DNA of 18,273 nucleotides, from contig JAYUMU010000053.1 in the NCBI GenBank assembly GCA_043762325.1, positions 1-18,273 of the forward strand. The letters are read 5' to 3'. Position 1 is the stretch's first letter, and the number at the start of each line of letters is the position of its first letter. This document shows, piece after piece, positions 1-7,543 of this stretch. Below the pieces are notes generated by a model that had not been told where the DNA came from, made no database searches, and was given only the letters and a program-made list of their open reading frames with translations. The translations under genes and the position numbers were made by a program. This DNA comes from JANXSS01 sp025356535. GTDB lineage: Bacteria; Pseudomonadota; Gammaproteobacteria; Burkholderiales; Burkholderiaceae_D.

Positions 1-925
<925 letters not shown>

Positions 926-963
926 GTTCGTTACTCCTGTTTGATTGAATTACAGTGCGCGAC

Positions 964-977
964 GGTCGCAGGCGACC
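964..977. other. Small inverted repeat between groES and groEL
   Basis: GGTCGC-AG-GCGACC is a perfect 6+2+6 inverted repeat in the 68-nt groES-groEL spacer. In RNA it would fold as a 5-bp stem with a four-base loop. A processing or stability role is known for some groESL intercistronic regions, but here that is only inference. Confidence 0.35.
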
Positions 978-993
978 TGCCGCAAACGCTGTC

Positions 994-1284
994 TTACTTC
1001 TGGACTTTAGCCATGATGTCTTCTTCGCGCATGACCAGCAGCTCGTCGCCATCGATCTTGACGGCCTGGCCCGAATACTTGCCGAACAGGACGCGGTCGC
1101 CGACCTTGACATCGAGGGGACGTACCTTGCCGTCTTCCAGGATCTTGCCGTTGCCGACGGCCAGGACTTCGCCCTGGTCCGGTTTTTCAGCGGCTGCTTC
1201 CGGAATGATGAGGCCTGACGCAGTTTTTGTTTCCTGGTCGAGGCGCTTGACGATGACGCGGTCGTGCAATGGAATAAGGTTCAT
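994..1284 (-). CDS. groS: Co-chaperonin GroES, 10 kDa
   Basis: Lid of the GroEL folding chamber, a cytoplasmic heptamer. The 96-residue product has the usual family length. It begins MNLIPLHDRVIVKRL, carries the mobile-loop region with the SGLIIP segment (about residues 23-28) that contacts GroEL, and ends EEDIMAKVQK. The ATG at 1284 has an AAGGAG ribosome binding site at 1290-1295. It is the first gene of groES-groEL, with a leader of about 150 nt between the predicted transcription start (near 1438) and the ATG. Regulation by HrcA through CIRCE is predicted from the operator at 1420-1446. Confidence 0.98.
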   Translation of the reverse strand: MNLIPLHDRVIVKRLDQETKTASGLIIPEAAAEKPDQGEVLAVGNGKILEDGKVRPLDVKVGDRVLFGKYSGQAVKIDGDELLVMREEDIMAKVQK

Positions 1285-1320
1285 GGAAACTCCTTAAGTT
1301 CAATGGGTTGTAAAAGCTTG

Positions 1321-1358
1321 CGGCACTGCTGCCGTGAAGCGGATGGACCTGACTTCAC
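1321..1358 (-). promoter_or_regulatory. Two small hairpins in the groES 5' leader
   Basis: On the transcribed strand, GTGAAG (1358-1353) can pair with CTTCAC (1339-1334). Immediately after comes CGGCA/TGCCG with a four-base loop (1334-1321). The two stems share base 1334. They lie about 40-75 nt before the ATG and do not cover the ribosome binding site. Function is unknown. Confidence 0.3.
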
Positions 1359-1419
1359 CGTGCAGCAATACCGCATCAGAAAAGCGTGAAAACCGACAGA
1401 GCATTTTGGTATGACGTTG

Positions 1420-1446
1420 TTAGCACTCTGGTGCGGTGAGTGCTAA
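1420..1446. promoter_or_regulatory. CIRCE operator (HrcA binding site)
   Basis: TTAGCACTC, nine bases, GAGTGCTAA is a perfect match to the CIRCE consensus. It overlaps the last base of the groE -10 box and spans the predicted transcription start, so bound HrcA would block initiation. CIRCE/HrcA control of groESL is established for many bacteria, including Burkholderiales. hrcA itself is not in this window. Confidence 0.97.
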
Positions 1447-1474
1447 GTATAGGGGCGATGCCGGCAATTTTCAA
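1446..1474 (-). promoter_or_regulatory. Sigma-70 promoter of groES-groEL
   Basis: Reading leftwards, TTGAAA (1474-1469), a 17-bp spacer and TATACT (1451-1446) form a near-consensus vegetative promoter directly abutting CIRCE. No separate sigma-32 promoter was recognised. This fits a HrcA-derepressed operon with high basal expression. Confidence 0.88.
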
Positions 1475-1501
1475 GGCGGATGATTAATTTACTGCCAGGG
1501 C

Positions 1502-1532
1502 CTGCCGGACATGCTGCCGGACATGCTGCCGG
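1502..1532. repeat. 12-bp tandem repeat, 2.6 copies
   Basis: CTGCCGGACATG occurs twice without a mismatch (1502-1513, 1514-1525) and is followed by a partial CTGCCGG. It lies between the stop of the dehydrogenase gene at 1557 and the groE promoter, in sequence with no convincing gene. No T-tract follows, so it is not an obvious terminator. Confidence 0.6.
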
Positions 1533-1556
1533 TGTTGCAGCCGGTCTTGCGGCCGT

Positions 1557-2549
1557 TCAGGCCGCTGGCGGCGCACCGGCCAGATGGGCTGCCCAGACCA
1601 GGTTGGCTGCGCACAGGTCCTGGATGGCGCTGCCGACCGACTTGAAGACGGTGATTTCGGACTTTGCTGAGCGGCCGGAATGACGCCCGCTGCACAGCTC
1701 GGCCAGCTCGGCCTTGATTGCGGCACGCTCCAGCAGGCCGGTTGCCATCGGCTGCAGCAGGTCGCCGGCTTCGGCCAGCGCGCCGGCATAGGTGTCGACA
1801 AACACACTGGCGGCCGCCATCAGCGCATCGTCGGCTTCGCGCATGTCGGGGCGAAAACCGCCGACCAGGTCGACATGGGTGCCGCCCGACAGCCAGGCGC
1901 CGTGCACGAGCGGCGTCGTGCTGGTGGTGGCGCAGCTGATGATGTCGCCGGCGCCTGCCGCAATCGCCAGGTCGGGCGCGACTTCGATGGTGACCGCGCC
2001 GCCGAAGGTGTCGCCCAGGCCCTGGCGGCGCAGCCGGTCGACCAGCGCCTGCGCGCCTTGCGCCGAACGGCCCCACACCAGCACCCGTCGCAGCGCTCGC
2101 ACGCTGCAATGCGCCGCCGCCAGGTAAGGCGCCAGGCGCCCGGTGCCGACGATCAGCAGCGTGGCCGCATCCGGGCGCGCGAGATAGGACGCTGCCAGGG
2201 CCGAAGCGGCGGCGGTGCGGCGTTGCGTCAGTTCTTCGCCGTCGAGCATTGCCAGCGGCACGCCGGTTGCGGTGTCGAAGAGCAGGTAGATCGAATGCAC
2301 GCTCGGCAGGTTGCGCGCGCCGTTGCCTGCAGCGACCGTAACCAGCTTGACACCCAGGTTCGCGTCCGGTTGCCAGGCGGGCATCAGCAGCAGGGTGGTC
2401 GGGCCGGCGGGTGTTGCGCCGGCGACCAGTTGATGCACGTGGCGCGGCGGTGCCTGCACGGGCTTCGTGTAGATCGCGCGCAGGGCATCGACCAGGGCTG
2501 GGTAGGGGAGAGCGGCGGTAACCTGTGCGGCGGTAAGGAAAGGGATCAT
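1557..2549 (-). CDS. Ornithine cyclodeaminase / mu-crystallin family NAD(P)-dependent protein
   Basis: A 330-residue cytoplasmic enzyme of the OCD/mu-crystallin family. Members either deaminate ornithine to proline or reduce cyclic imines such as delta1-pyrroline-2-carboxylate, and the sequence alone does not settle which. Seen: the substrate-binding GVKLVTV segment with Lys68, the RRTAAASALAA segment (about 110-120), a dinucleotide-binding LLIVGTGRLAPYL (about 131-143) in place of the commoner GSGxQA, and HVDLVGGFRPDMREAD (about 225-240), which carries the conserved Asp. Length is typical. ATG at 2549 is chosen because an AGGAG site lies at 2559-2563. It stands alone upstream of groE on the same strand, with no catabolic partner next to it. 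GC content is high, unlike the neighbouring 2.7-4.4 kb gene. Confidence 0.85.
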   Translation of the reverse strand: MIPFLTAAQVTAALPYPALVDALRAIYTKPVQAPPRHVHQLVAGATPAGPTTLLLMPAWQPDANLGVKLVTVAAGNGARNLPSVHSIYLLFDTATGVPLAMLDGEELTQRRTAAASALAASYLARPDAATLLIVGTGRLAPYLAAAHCSVRALRRVLVWGRSAQGAQALVDRLRRQGLGDTFGGAVTIEVAPDLAIAAGAGDIISCATTSTTPLVHGAWLSGGTHVDLVGGFRPDMREADDALMAAASVFVDTYAGALAEAGDLLQPMATGLLERAAIKAELAELCSGRHSGRSAKSEITVFKSVGSAIQDLCAANLVWAAHLAGAPPAA

Positions 2550-2585
2550 GCGGTAGCGCTCCTGGTGCCGGTTAGGGCTGCCAGG

Positions 2586-2614
2586 AGGCTACGCATGGAG
2601 TGGGGCTTCGTCAA
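2586..2614 (-). promoter_or_regulatory. Possible promoter of the OCD-family gene
   Basis: Reading leftwards, TTGACG (2614-2609), a 17-bp spacer and TAGCCT (2591-2586) lie about 40 nt upstream of the start codon. The -35 is good and the -10 poor. I saw no operator-like repeat next to it. Confidence 0.35.
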
Positions 2615-2686
2615 TGACAGTGTTTTAATGTGATTCCGGAACGATTGCCCCTGGTGGTGATGCTGACCAAAGGGCAGCGTGTTACG

Positions 2687-2890
2687 TCAGGCGGTCGAAT
2701 TTTGTCGATTCTGTGACTCGGTGCCATCGCCGCTGTTGTTGCCAGATGCGGTACCGGGATCGGAGTTTGTAGACCCGGACCCGTTGCTGGTCCCGCCTTG
2801 CGAAGAAGTGTTGTTGTTAGTTTGCTGCCCGGTGGCATCATCCTTATTGCCATTCGTGCTATCGCTCGGTGCTTGTTGCGTATCGGCCTC
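2687..2890 (-). pseudogene. In-frame continuation past the TGA of the effector-like gene
   Basis: After the TGA at 2893-2891 the same frame continues open for 67 codons to a TGA at 2689-2687. The encoded stretch starts EADTQQAPSDSTNGNKDDAT and ends GTESQNRQNSTA. It is strongly biased to Asn, Ser, Gly, Thr, Gln and Asp, which looks like a disordered protein tail rather than random translation. It has no ATG or ribosome binding site of its own. Most likely it is the original C-terminus of the upstream gene cut off by a nonsense change. Readthrough or a base error in the sequence are alternatives. The 340 bp between the annotated stop and the OCD-family start otherwise hold only that gene's promoter region. 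Confidence 0.55.
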
Positions 2891-4369
2891 TCATTGTTGC
2901 TCCGGCGATTTAGTACCATCAGCCTCCGGAACTTCCTCTGGCCCAAAAGGAAGTTCGTGCGGCATCCTGAGCCCGAGGCCCTTAGCGTGAATCACCACGA
3001 CAGGCACTGACTTGCTCGCCTTTGCAAGGACAGCTTTTTCCATTTCACGATTTTTAGCGCCAAAAGCTTCATCGCAATCGGACATGTCGGGCGCGTGGAA
3101 CATCAAATTGCTTGGAGCCTTGTCCGGGTAAACATCATGTCTCATGGTGATGCAGGGTACGCCAAGTGACGACAGCAATGATGCGATGTGCGGCATCCCA
3201 TTACCCGGTTTGCTATTCAACAAAGGACTACCGTCGAAACTCTTTTTTGAGCCGATAAATAGCGATGTGAGGTTTCGTATGTCTTTGAAAAGGTTACTTT
3301 TCAGCTTTCTGAATGCGGTGATCGCGACGTCTTCTGCGTCGGTTGGTTTTCCCGTTTGTTCTTCAATATTTTTGGCAACCCCAGCAGCATTTCGGACCAA
3401 GGATTGGAAAAGCTTCGCCGCTTCCACAATCGCTGCGATTTGGCCTTCCAATTCCTTAAGTTTTTCCTGTTTTTTTGCTTCCGCCCTTAATTTTTCTCCC
3501 AGTGTAAGTGCCGGAATTTGCATCATCGCTGCCATCCACGCAGTCTTTTCCCAGTCATCCTCCTCCTCTACACCTTCGGAAACTGGAAGCACAGGATAGT
3601 GCGCTTGCTCCATCATTTCCCAAATGTCGTCCATGCCTTCATGGAGTTGTCGTATTCCAACGACTTTATTTCCAGCAAAATCTCGGCCATGGATCGCACC
3701 ATCGAGCTTCGGGTCCTTAATCTCCGGGTTTTTGCGCGGCGGATCCCTGCCGATGAACTGTTCGACCGTAAATACATTACAGGGCACCGGATTTTTCGGC
3801 TTCCTTGCGTTTTCCATGGAGTCCCTGATGATCTGGTCCTCAACCTGCTTGAGCGAGACCGGATTGAATTCTTTCGGCATGACGGTCTCGAATTCCCGGA
3901 TATGCGAAAAACCCGTGAGCTTAATGCCGGGCACTTCGCTCGGCCGCAACGCCAGCTGTTGATTGAGATGAAAGCGCACTGCTGCATGCTCTCGCTCTTT
4001 GCCAGGCGAGACGACGCCTCTGAGCATCTCGTCAAGCACTTGCGCCATTACCCTATTGTCTGGAATTAATTTTTTCCGCTCCTCGAGCGGGAGGTCGGCA
4101 GCTTTGGCGACCAGATCGGCCATCAATTTCGCTTTTTCAGCATCGCTCGTTGCCCGCCTGAATTGTTCTGCAACGTACTCCCCGTCCCGGGTGTGTTCGC
4201 TTTTTCTGAAGGGCGTGCGTTTTGGTAAACCCGAAAATGGGCTTTTGGCCTCATCCCCGAATCCCGATTTCCCGGCGCGACTGCCGGGCGATGCAGGCTG
4301 ATCGTTCCCAGTCGGCGCCGTATTGCCCTTCGGACTAGTGCTGCGGGTTGTTCTCCATGCAAAATTCAT
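2891..4369 (-). CDS. Unrecognised 492-residue protein, type III effector-like features
   Basis: I do not recognise the family. There is no signal peptide and no clear membrane segment. Residues 1-60 are rich in Ser, Thr, Pro, Gly and Lys, as in many type III secreted proteins. Residues about 65-140 look helical and include LPLEERKKL, vaguely like helical repeats in some plant-pathogen effectors. A long charged helix, possibly coiled coil, spans about 290-340 (GEKLRAEAKKQEKLKELEGQ). Residues about 375-470 contain GMPHIASLLSSLGVP and VPVVVIHAKGLGL, which look like a small globular domain. ATG at 4369 is chosen because GGAG lies nine bases upstream; a GTG at 4384 is in frame but has no site. The reading frame continues after the TGA, so the product may be truncated. 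Base composition is much more AT-rich than its neighbours (3241-3300 is 35% GC), which suggests horizontal transfer. Secretion is inference; no secretion genes are nearby. Confidence 0.72.
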   Translation of the reverse strand: MNFAWRTTRSTSPKGNTAPTGNDQPASPGSRAGKSGFGDEAKSPFSGLPKRTPFRKSEHTRDGEYVAEQFRRATSDAEKAKLMADLVAKAADLPLEERKKLIPDNRVMAQVLDEMLRGVVSPGKEREHAAVRFHLNQQLALRPSEVPGIKLTGFSHIREFETVMPKEFNPVSLKQVEDQIIRDSMENARKPKNPVPCNVFTVEQFIGRDPPRKNPEIKDPKLDGAIHGRDFAGNKVVGIRQLHEGMDDIWEMMEQAHYPVLPVSEGVEEEDDWEKTAWMAAMMQIPALTLGEKLRAEAKKQEKLKELEGQIAAIVEAAKLFQSLVRNAAGVAKNIEEQTGKPTDAEDVAITAFRKLKSNLFKDIRNLTSLFIGSKKSFDGSPLLNSKPGNGMPHIASLLSSLGVPCITMRHDVYPDKAPSNLMFHAPDMSDCDEAFGAKNREMEKAVLAKASKSVPVVVIHAKGLGLRMPHELPFGPEEVPEADGTKSPEQQ

Positions 4370-4610
4370 GTCGTAAGTCTCCACGTAAGGAATTCAAGAA
4401 AGGATGAATCGCCGCTTACTGCAGCCCCGGCATTGGTGCGGCGCCATGCCTCGGAAGTTGCTTTAATTGAAATTAACGACTGCGTAACTAGTATCCCGCC
4501 TGCCATCAATCCGAAGATGACGCAGCGCAAGCGAATATCGCAACAAAGTGTTTCGGCGTTTGTCGCAGAGCAGGACTGAGAATTTCTGCCAACCACGCTT
4601 TCTGCAACGG

Positions 4611-4640
4611 CCCATGCCTGCGACACCGAAAGCGCATGGG
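4611..4640. promoter_or_regulatory. Inverted repeat overlapping the dacB promoter
   Basis: CCCATGC (4611-4617) and GCATGGG (4634-4640) are perfect 7-bp arms separated by 16 bp. They cover the space where the dacB -35 would sit and touch the -10 box at 4640. They could be an operator for an unknown regulator. No T-tract follows, which argues against a terminator. Confidence 0.35.
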
Positions 4641-4645
4641 ATAAT
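4640..4645 (+). promoter_or_regulatory. -10 box of dacB, predicting a leaderless transcript
   Basis: GATAAT ends six bases before the ATG at 4652, so transcription should begin at or next to the start codon. No Shine-Dalgarno sequence precedes the ATG. No good -35 was found at the right distance. The same arrangement recurs at thiL. Confidence 0.45.
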
Positions 4646-4651
4646 CGCGGC

Positions 4652-6115
4652 ATGCCCAATTCGCCTGAACCACCGATGAAAATGCACCCGTCGATTCAAC
4701 CACGTGGCATTGCCAAAATCGCATTTAAGTTGGCAATGTTGTGTTTTTTCATTGAGACAGCGGCTGCACAGGCCTTGCCGGAGGTGGTCGGCGCGGCGCT
4801 CAGGCGGGCGGCGATCCCGGCGGCGTCGATGGGCACCTACGTGCAGGAAGTCGATGCGCCGCGTGTGCTGATCGCGGCCAACAATGCGGTCGCCTTCAAT
4901 CCGGCGTCGACCATGAAGCTGGTCACGAGCGCGGCCGCCCTGGAGCTGCTCGGGCCGACCTACACCTGGAAAACCCGTGCATTCGCGACCGGCCTGCAGA
5001 CGGGCGACGTGCTGCAGGGCGACCTGGTGCTCAAGGGCGGCGGCGACCCGAAACTGGTGGTGGAAAACTTCTGGCTGTTCCTGCGCCAGATCCGGGCGCA
5101 GGGCATTCGCGAGATCGGCGGCAACGTGGTGCTGGACCGGACCTTCTTTGCCGCCGACGTCCACGATCCGGCACGGTTCGACGGCGACCCGGCCAAGCCC
5201 TACAACGCCGGACCGGACGCGCTGCTGTTGAACTACAAGGCGCTGACCCTGCGGCTGCTGCCCGACAGCGCCGGCGGCACCGCGCAGGTCAGCGTCGATC
5301 CGCCGCTGGCAGGCATTGCCCTGGCCGCGCCGCAACTGTCGAACGAGGAGTGCGGCGCCTGGCAAGCGAAACTGCGGCTGACCAGCAGCGCCGCGCGCAT
5401 CGCGTTCGATGGCCGCATGCCGGTCGCCTGCGGCGAAAAGTACTGGAACATCCATCCGTACGGCATGACGCAGACCCAGTATTTCGGTGCGGTATTCCGG
5501 CAGATGTGGCGCGACCTCGGCGGCGTCTTTCAGGGCGCGGTGGTCGATGGCACGGTGCCGCCGCAGGCGCGCCTGGTGGTCGAACGCGAATCGGTCAGCC
5601 TGCCGGAAGTCATTCGCGACATGAACAAGTTCAGCAACAACGTCATGGCGCGGCAACTGTTGCTGACGATTGCAGCGGAAACCGAAAGGACGCCGGCCAC
5701 CGCCGAGCGCGGCGCGCATGTCGTCAAGACCTGGCTGGCGGCGCGCGGCATCGAGAATCCGGACGTCATCATCGAGAACGGCTCAGGCCTGTCGCGCAAT
5801 GAACGCATTGCGGCCGGCACCATGGGCCGCATGCTGGTGGCCGCCTTTCGGGCGCCGACCATGCCGGAATTCGTCTCGTCGCTGCCGCTGGCCGGTCTGG
5901 ACGGCACCATGCGCCGGCGCCTGCAGGATCGCGGCGTGGCGGGCCGGGCGCATATCAAGACCGGGTCGTTGAACGATGTCAGGGCGATCGCCGGATACGT
6001 GCTTGCGGCGTCGGGCAAGCATTACGCGGTCGTCAGCCTGATCAATCATGCCAATGCATCGCGCGGCCAGGAAGCGCAGGACCTGCTGCTGCAGTGGATC
6101 TACGAGCACGGCTGA
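4652..6115 (+). CDS. dacB: D-alanyl-D-alanine carboxypeptidase/endopeptidase, PBP4 type
   Basis: Periplasmic serine peptidase of the S13 family. It trims or cleaves D-Ala cross-links in peptidoglycan during remodelling. The 487 residues are a normal length. A signal peptide occupies about residues 1-41 (hydrophobic core AKIAFKLAMLCFFI, AxA-type end TAAAQA). All three penicillin-binding motifs are present: STMK at 86-89 with the nucleophile Ser86, SNN at 328-330, and KTG at 436-438. The large insert between the first two motifs is typical of this class. The start at 4652 gives a long N-terminal region before the signal peptide. ATGs at 4676 and 4682 are alternatives, but none has a ribosome binding site; 4652 is favoured because a -10 box sits six bases before it. 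It converges on the TPM gene, only 15 nt apart. Confidence 0.95.
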   Translation: MPNSPEPPMKMHPSIQPRGIAKIAFKLAMLCFFIETAAAQALPEVVGAALRRAAIPAASMGTYVQEVDAPRVLIAANNAVAFNPASTMKLVTSAAALELLGPTYTWKTRAFATGLQTGDVLQGDLVLKGGGDPKLVVENFWLFLRQIRAQGIREIGGNVVLDRTFFAADVHDPARFDGDPAKPYNAGPDALLLNYKALTLRLLPDSAGGTAQVSVDPPLAGIALAAPQLSNEECGAWQAKLRLTSSAARIAFDGRMPVACGEKYWNIHPYGMTQTQYFGAVFRQMWRDLGGVFQGAVVDGTVPPQARLVVERESVSLPEVIRDMNKFSNNVMARQLLLTIAAETERTPATAERGAHVVKTWLAARGIENPDVIIENGSGLSRNERIAAGTMGRMLVAAFRAPTMPEFVSSLPLAGLDGTMRRRLQDRGVAGRAHIKTGSLNDVRAIAGYVLAASGKHYAVVSLINHANASRGQEAQDLLLQWIYEHG

Positions 6116-6130
6116 AGGCTGGCGGGGCGC

Positions 6131-6637
6131 CTACAGGATGACCGGCCGGTCCGCCAGTTCGTTGGCGCGGCCGCTGTCGCCCGAAGCCGGGAAATGTGTC
6201 GCCAGGAGGGCATTCACATGGCCGACGCCCGCCAGCAGGCTGTCGTGGAACTGGCCGGCGGCAAAGCCGCGCGTCATGACCTGGCAGGCGGCTTCCCAGT
6301 CGCTGCGGGCGACCGCCCGGCCAACCGCCCGATCGGTGACGATCTCGACCTTGCGTTCGGCCAGGTTGATGTAGACCAGCACGCCGCAGTTTTCTTCCGT
6401 ATCCCAGATCCGGTAACGTGAAAACAGGGCATGCGCCCGGGCCCGTGCGGTGCTGCGTTCGACCAGTTCCGGCAGTTGCAGTGCCGGTTCGATGATCAGG
6501 CGCAGCTGGGCGCGATGGCGCGACTCGCCTGCGCCGATTGCTGCCTGAACGGCTTTGAGGGTAGCTTGTGGAAACGCCCGCCGCGCCATGGCGCGCGTGG
6601 TCGACAGGTGGCGCACGATGCGCAGGAAGGCGTTCAT
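6131..6637 (-). CDS. TPM-domain protein, short form
   Basis: A 168-residue protein made essentially of one TPM domain (the TLP18.3/Psb32/MOLO-1 fold). In bacteria these accompany LemA and membrane-anchored TPM proteins; the biochemical role is unclear. Seen: RYRIWDTEENCGVLVYINLA (about 75-94) followed by ERKVEIVTDRAVG, the usual core strand pattern of the family. No signal peptide or obvious membrane helix, so it is probably cytoplasmic or peripheral. ATG at 6637 overlaps the upstream stop by one base (TGATG) and has GGGGA nine bases before it, pointing to translational coupling. A GTG at 6640 is the only other in-frame start close by. It is the last gene of lemA-TPM-TPM. Confidence 0.85.
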   Translation of the reverse strand: MNAFLRIVRHLSTTRAMARRAFPQATLKAVQAAIGAGESRHRAQLRLIIEPALQLPELVERSTARARAHALFSRYRIWDTEENCGVLVYINLAERKVEIVTDRAVGRAVARSDWEAACQVMTRGFAAGQFHDSLLAGVGHVNALLATHFPASGDSGRANELADRPVIL

Positions 6638-7533
6638 CACCAGTTCCCCGAGGCGGCGCCGCCGTCGAAACCGCCACCGCCACCGCTGAAGCCGCCGCCG
6701 CCACCACCACCGCCGCCAAATCCACCGCCGCCACCGAAGCCGCCACTGCCGCGACCGAGTGCGCTGCCGATCTGGCTGCCCAGGATGACGCCCGCGGTAC
6801 GCCCCCAGCCGTTGCTGCTGAGCGTGCTGCCGCCACGGCGCAGGCGCGAGCTGATGAGGGCAATGCCGATCAGCATCAGAAAGATCATCGGCAGCACGCC
6901 CGTCAGGCCGTCATCCCCGGTTGCCGCAGGCCCTGGCGCAGCAGGCGCCGGCAGGTGCTCGCGGTCGAGCAGGGTTTGCAGCGCGGCCGAGGCAGCAGCG
7001 AGCCCGCCGTAATAATCGTTCTGGCGGAAGTGCGGCGCGATCACGTCCTGCAGGATGCGGTTTGCCTGCGCATCGGTAAGGGAACCCTGCACGCCGCGAC
7101 CGACTTCGAGGCGCAGGCGGCGCAGGTCCCTGGGATTGTCCCGGGCGACGATCAGGATGACGCCGTCGTCGACACCCTTGCGGCCGAGCCTCCAGGCGTC
7201 TGCCACGCGGATGCCGTACTGCTCGATTGCCTCGGGCGCGGTGCTGGAGATGAGGAGAATGCCGATCTGCGTGCCGGTGCGTTGCGCGTAGGCCTGCAAG
7301 CCGCTTTCCAGCGTGGCGCGCTGGTTTGCGTCGAGCATGCCGACGGTGTCGGTGACCTGCATCGTCAGTGCCGGCACCGCGACCCGGGATGCCTGCGCCG
7401 GGTTTGGCGCGGTTGCCGCAGGCGGCGTTTGCGCATGGAGCGGGCTGGCCGCTCCCGACAAGGCCAGTCCCAGCACGAGCAGCCATGCAAGCACGGCGGC
7501 GTTGCGCAAAGCCGATGCAGACGAGCGCGGCAT
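6637..7533 (-). CDS. Membrane-anchored TPM-domain protein, YgcG type, Gly-rich tail
   Basis: A 298-residue exported protein. A signal peptide ends near Ala34 (PLHA before QTPP). The TPM domain occupies about 52-190, with the core GTQIGILLISS (87-97), VDDGVILIVA (121-130) and LRLEVGRGVQG (140-150). A membrane helix lies at about 213-229 (VLPMIFLMLIGIALISS). The tail from about 260 is almost pure Gly with Phe/Ser and ends ASGNW, typical of this family. The start at 7533 lies 10 nt after the lemA stop, with GGGTG before it; the upstream GTG-type starts would overlap lemA. The domain should face the periplasm. The family is linked to LemA and envelope stress in several bacteria, but no reaction is established. 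Confidence 0.9.
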   Translation of the reverse strand: MPRSSASALRNAAVLAWLLVLGLALSGAASPLHAQTPPAATAPNPAQASRVAVPALTMQVTDTVGMLDANQRATLESGLQAYAQRTGTQIGILLISSTAPEAIEQYGIRVADAWRLGRKGVDDGVILIVARDNPRDLRRLRLEVGRGVQGSLTDAQANRILQDVIAPHFRQNDYYGGLAAASAALQTLLDREHLPAPAAPGPAATGDDGLTGVLPMIFLMLIGIALISSRLRRGGSTLSSNGWGRTAGVILGSQIGSALGRGSGGFGGGGGFGGGGGGGGGFSGGGGGFDGGAASGNW

Positions 7534-7543
7534 GCCGGTCACC

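Noticed and set aside
2642..2678. Possible terminator hairpin after the extended frame of the effector-like gene (TGCCC with GGGGCA)
   Set aside because: Pairing is interrupted and no T-tract follows, so it is too weak to list as a terminator.
4370..4384. GTG start at 4384 for the effector-like gene
   Set aside because: The GGAG that would serve as ribosome binding site lies within these codons and is spaced properly for the ATG at 4369 instead.
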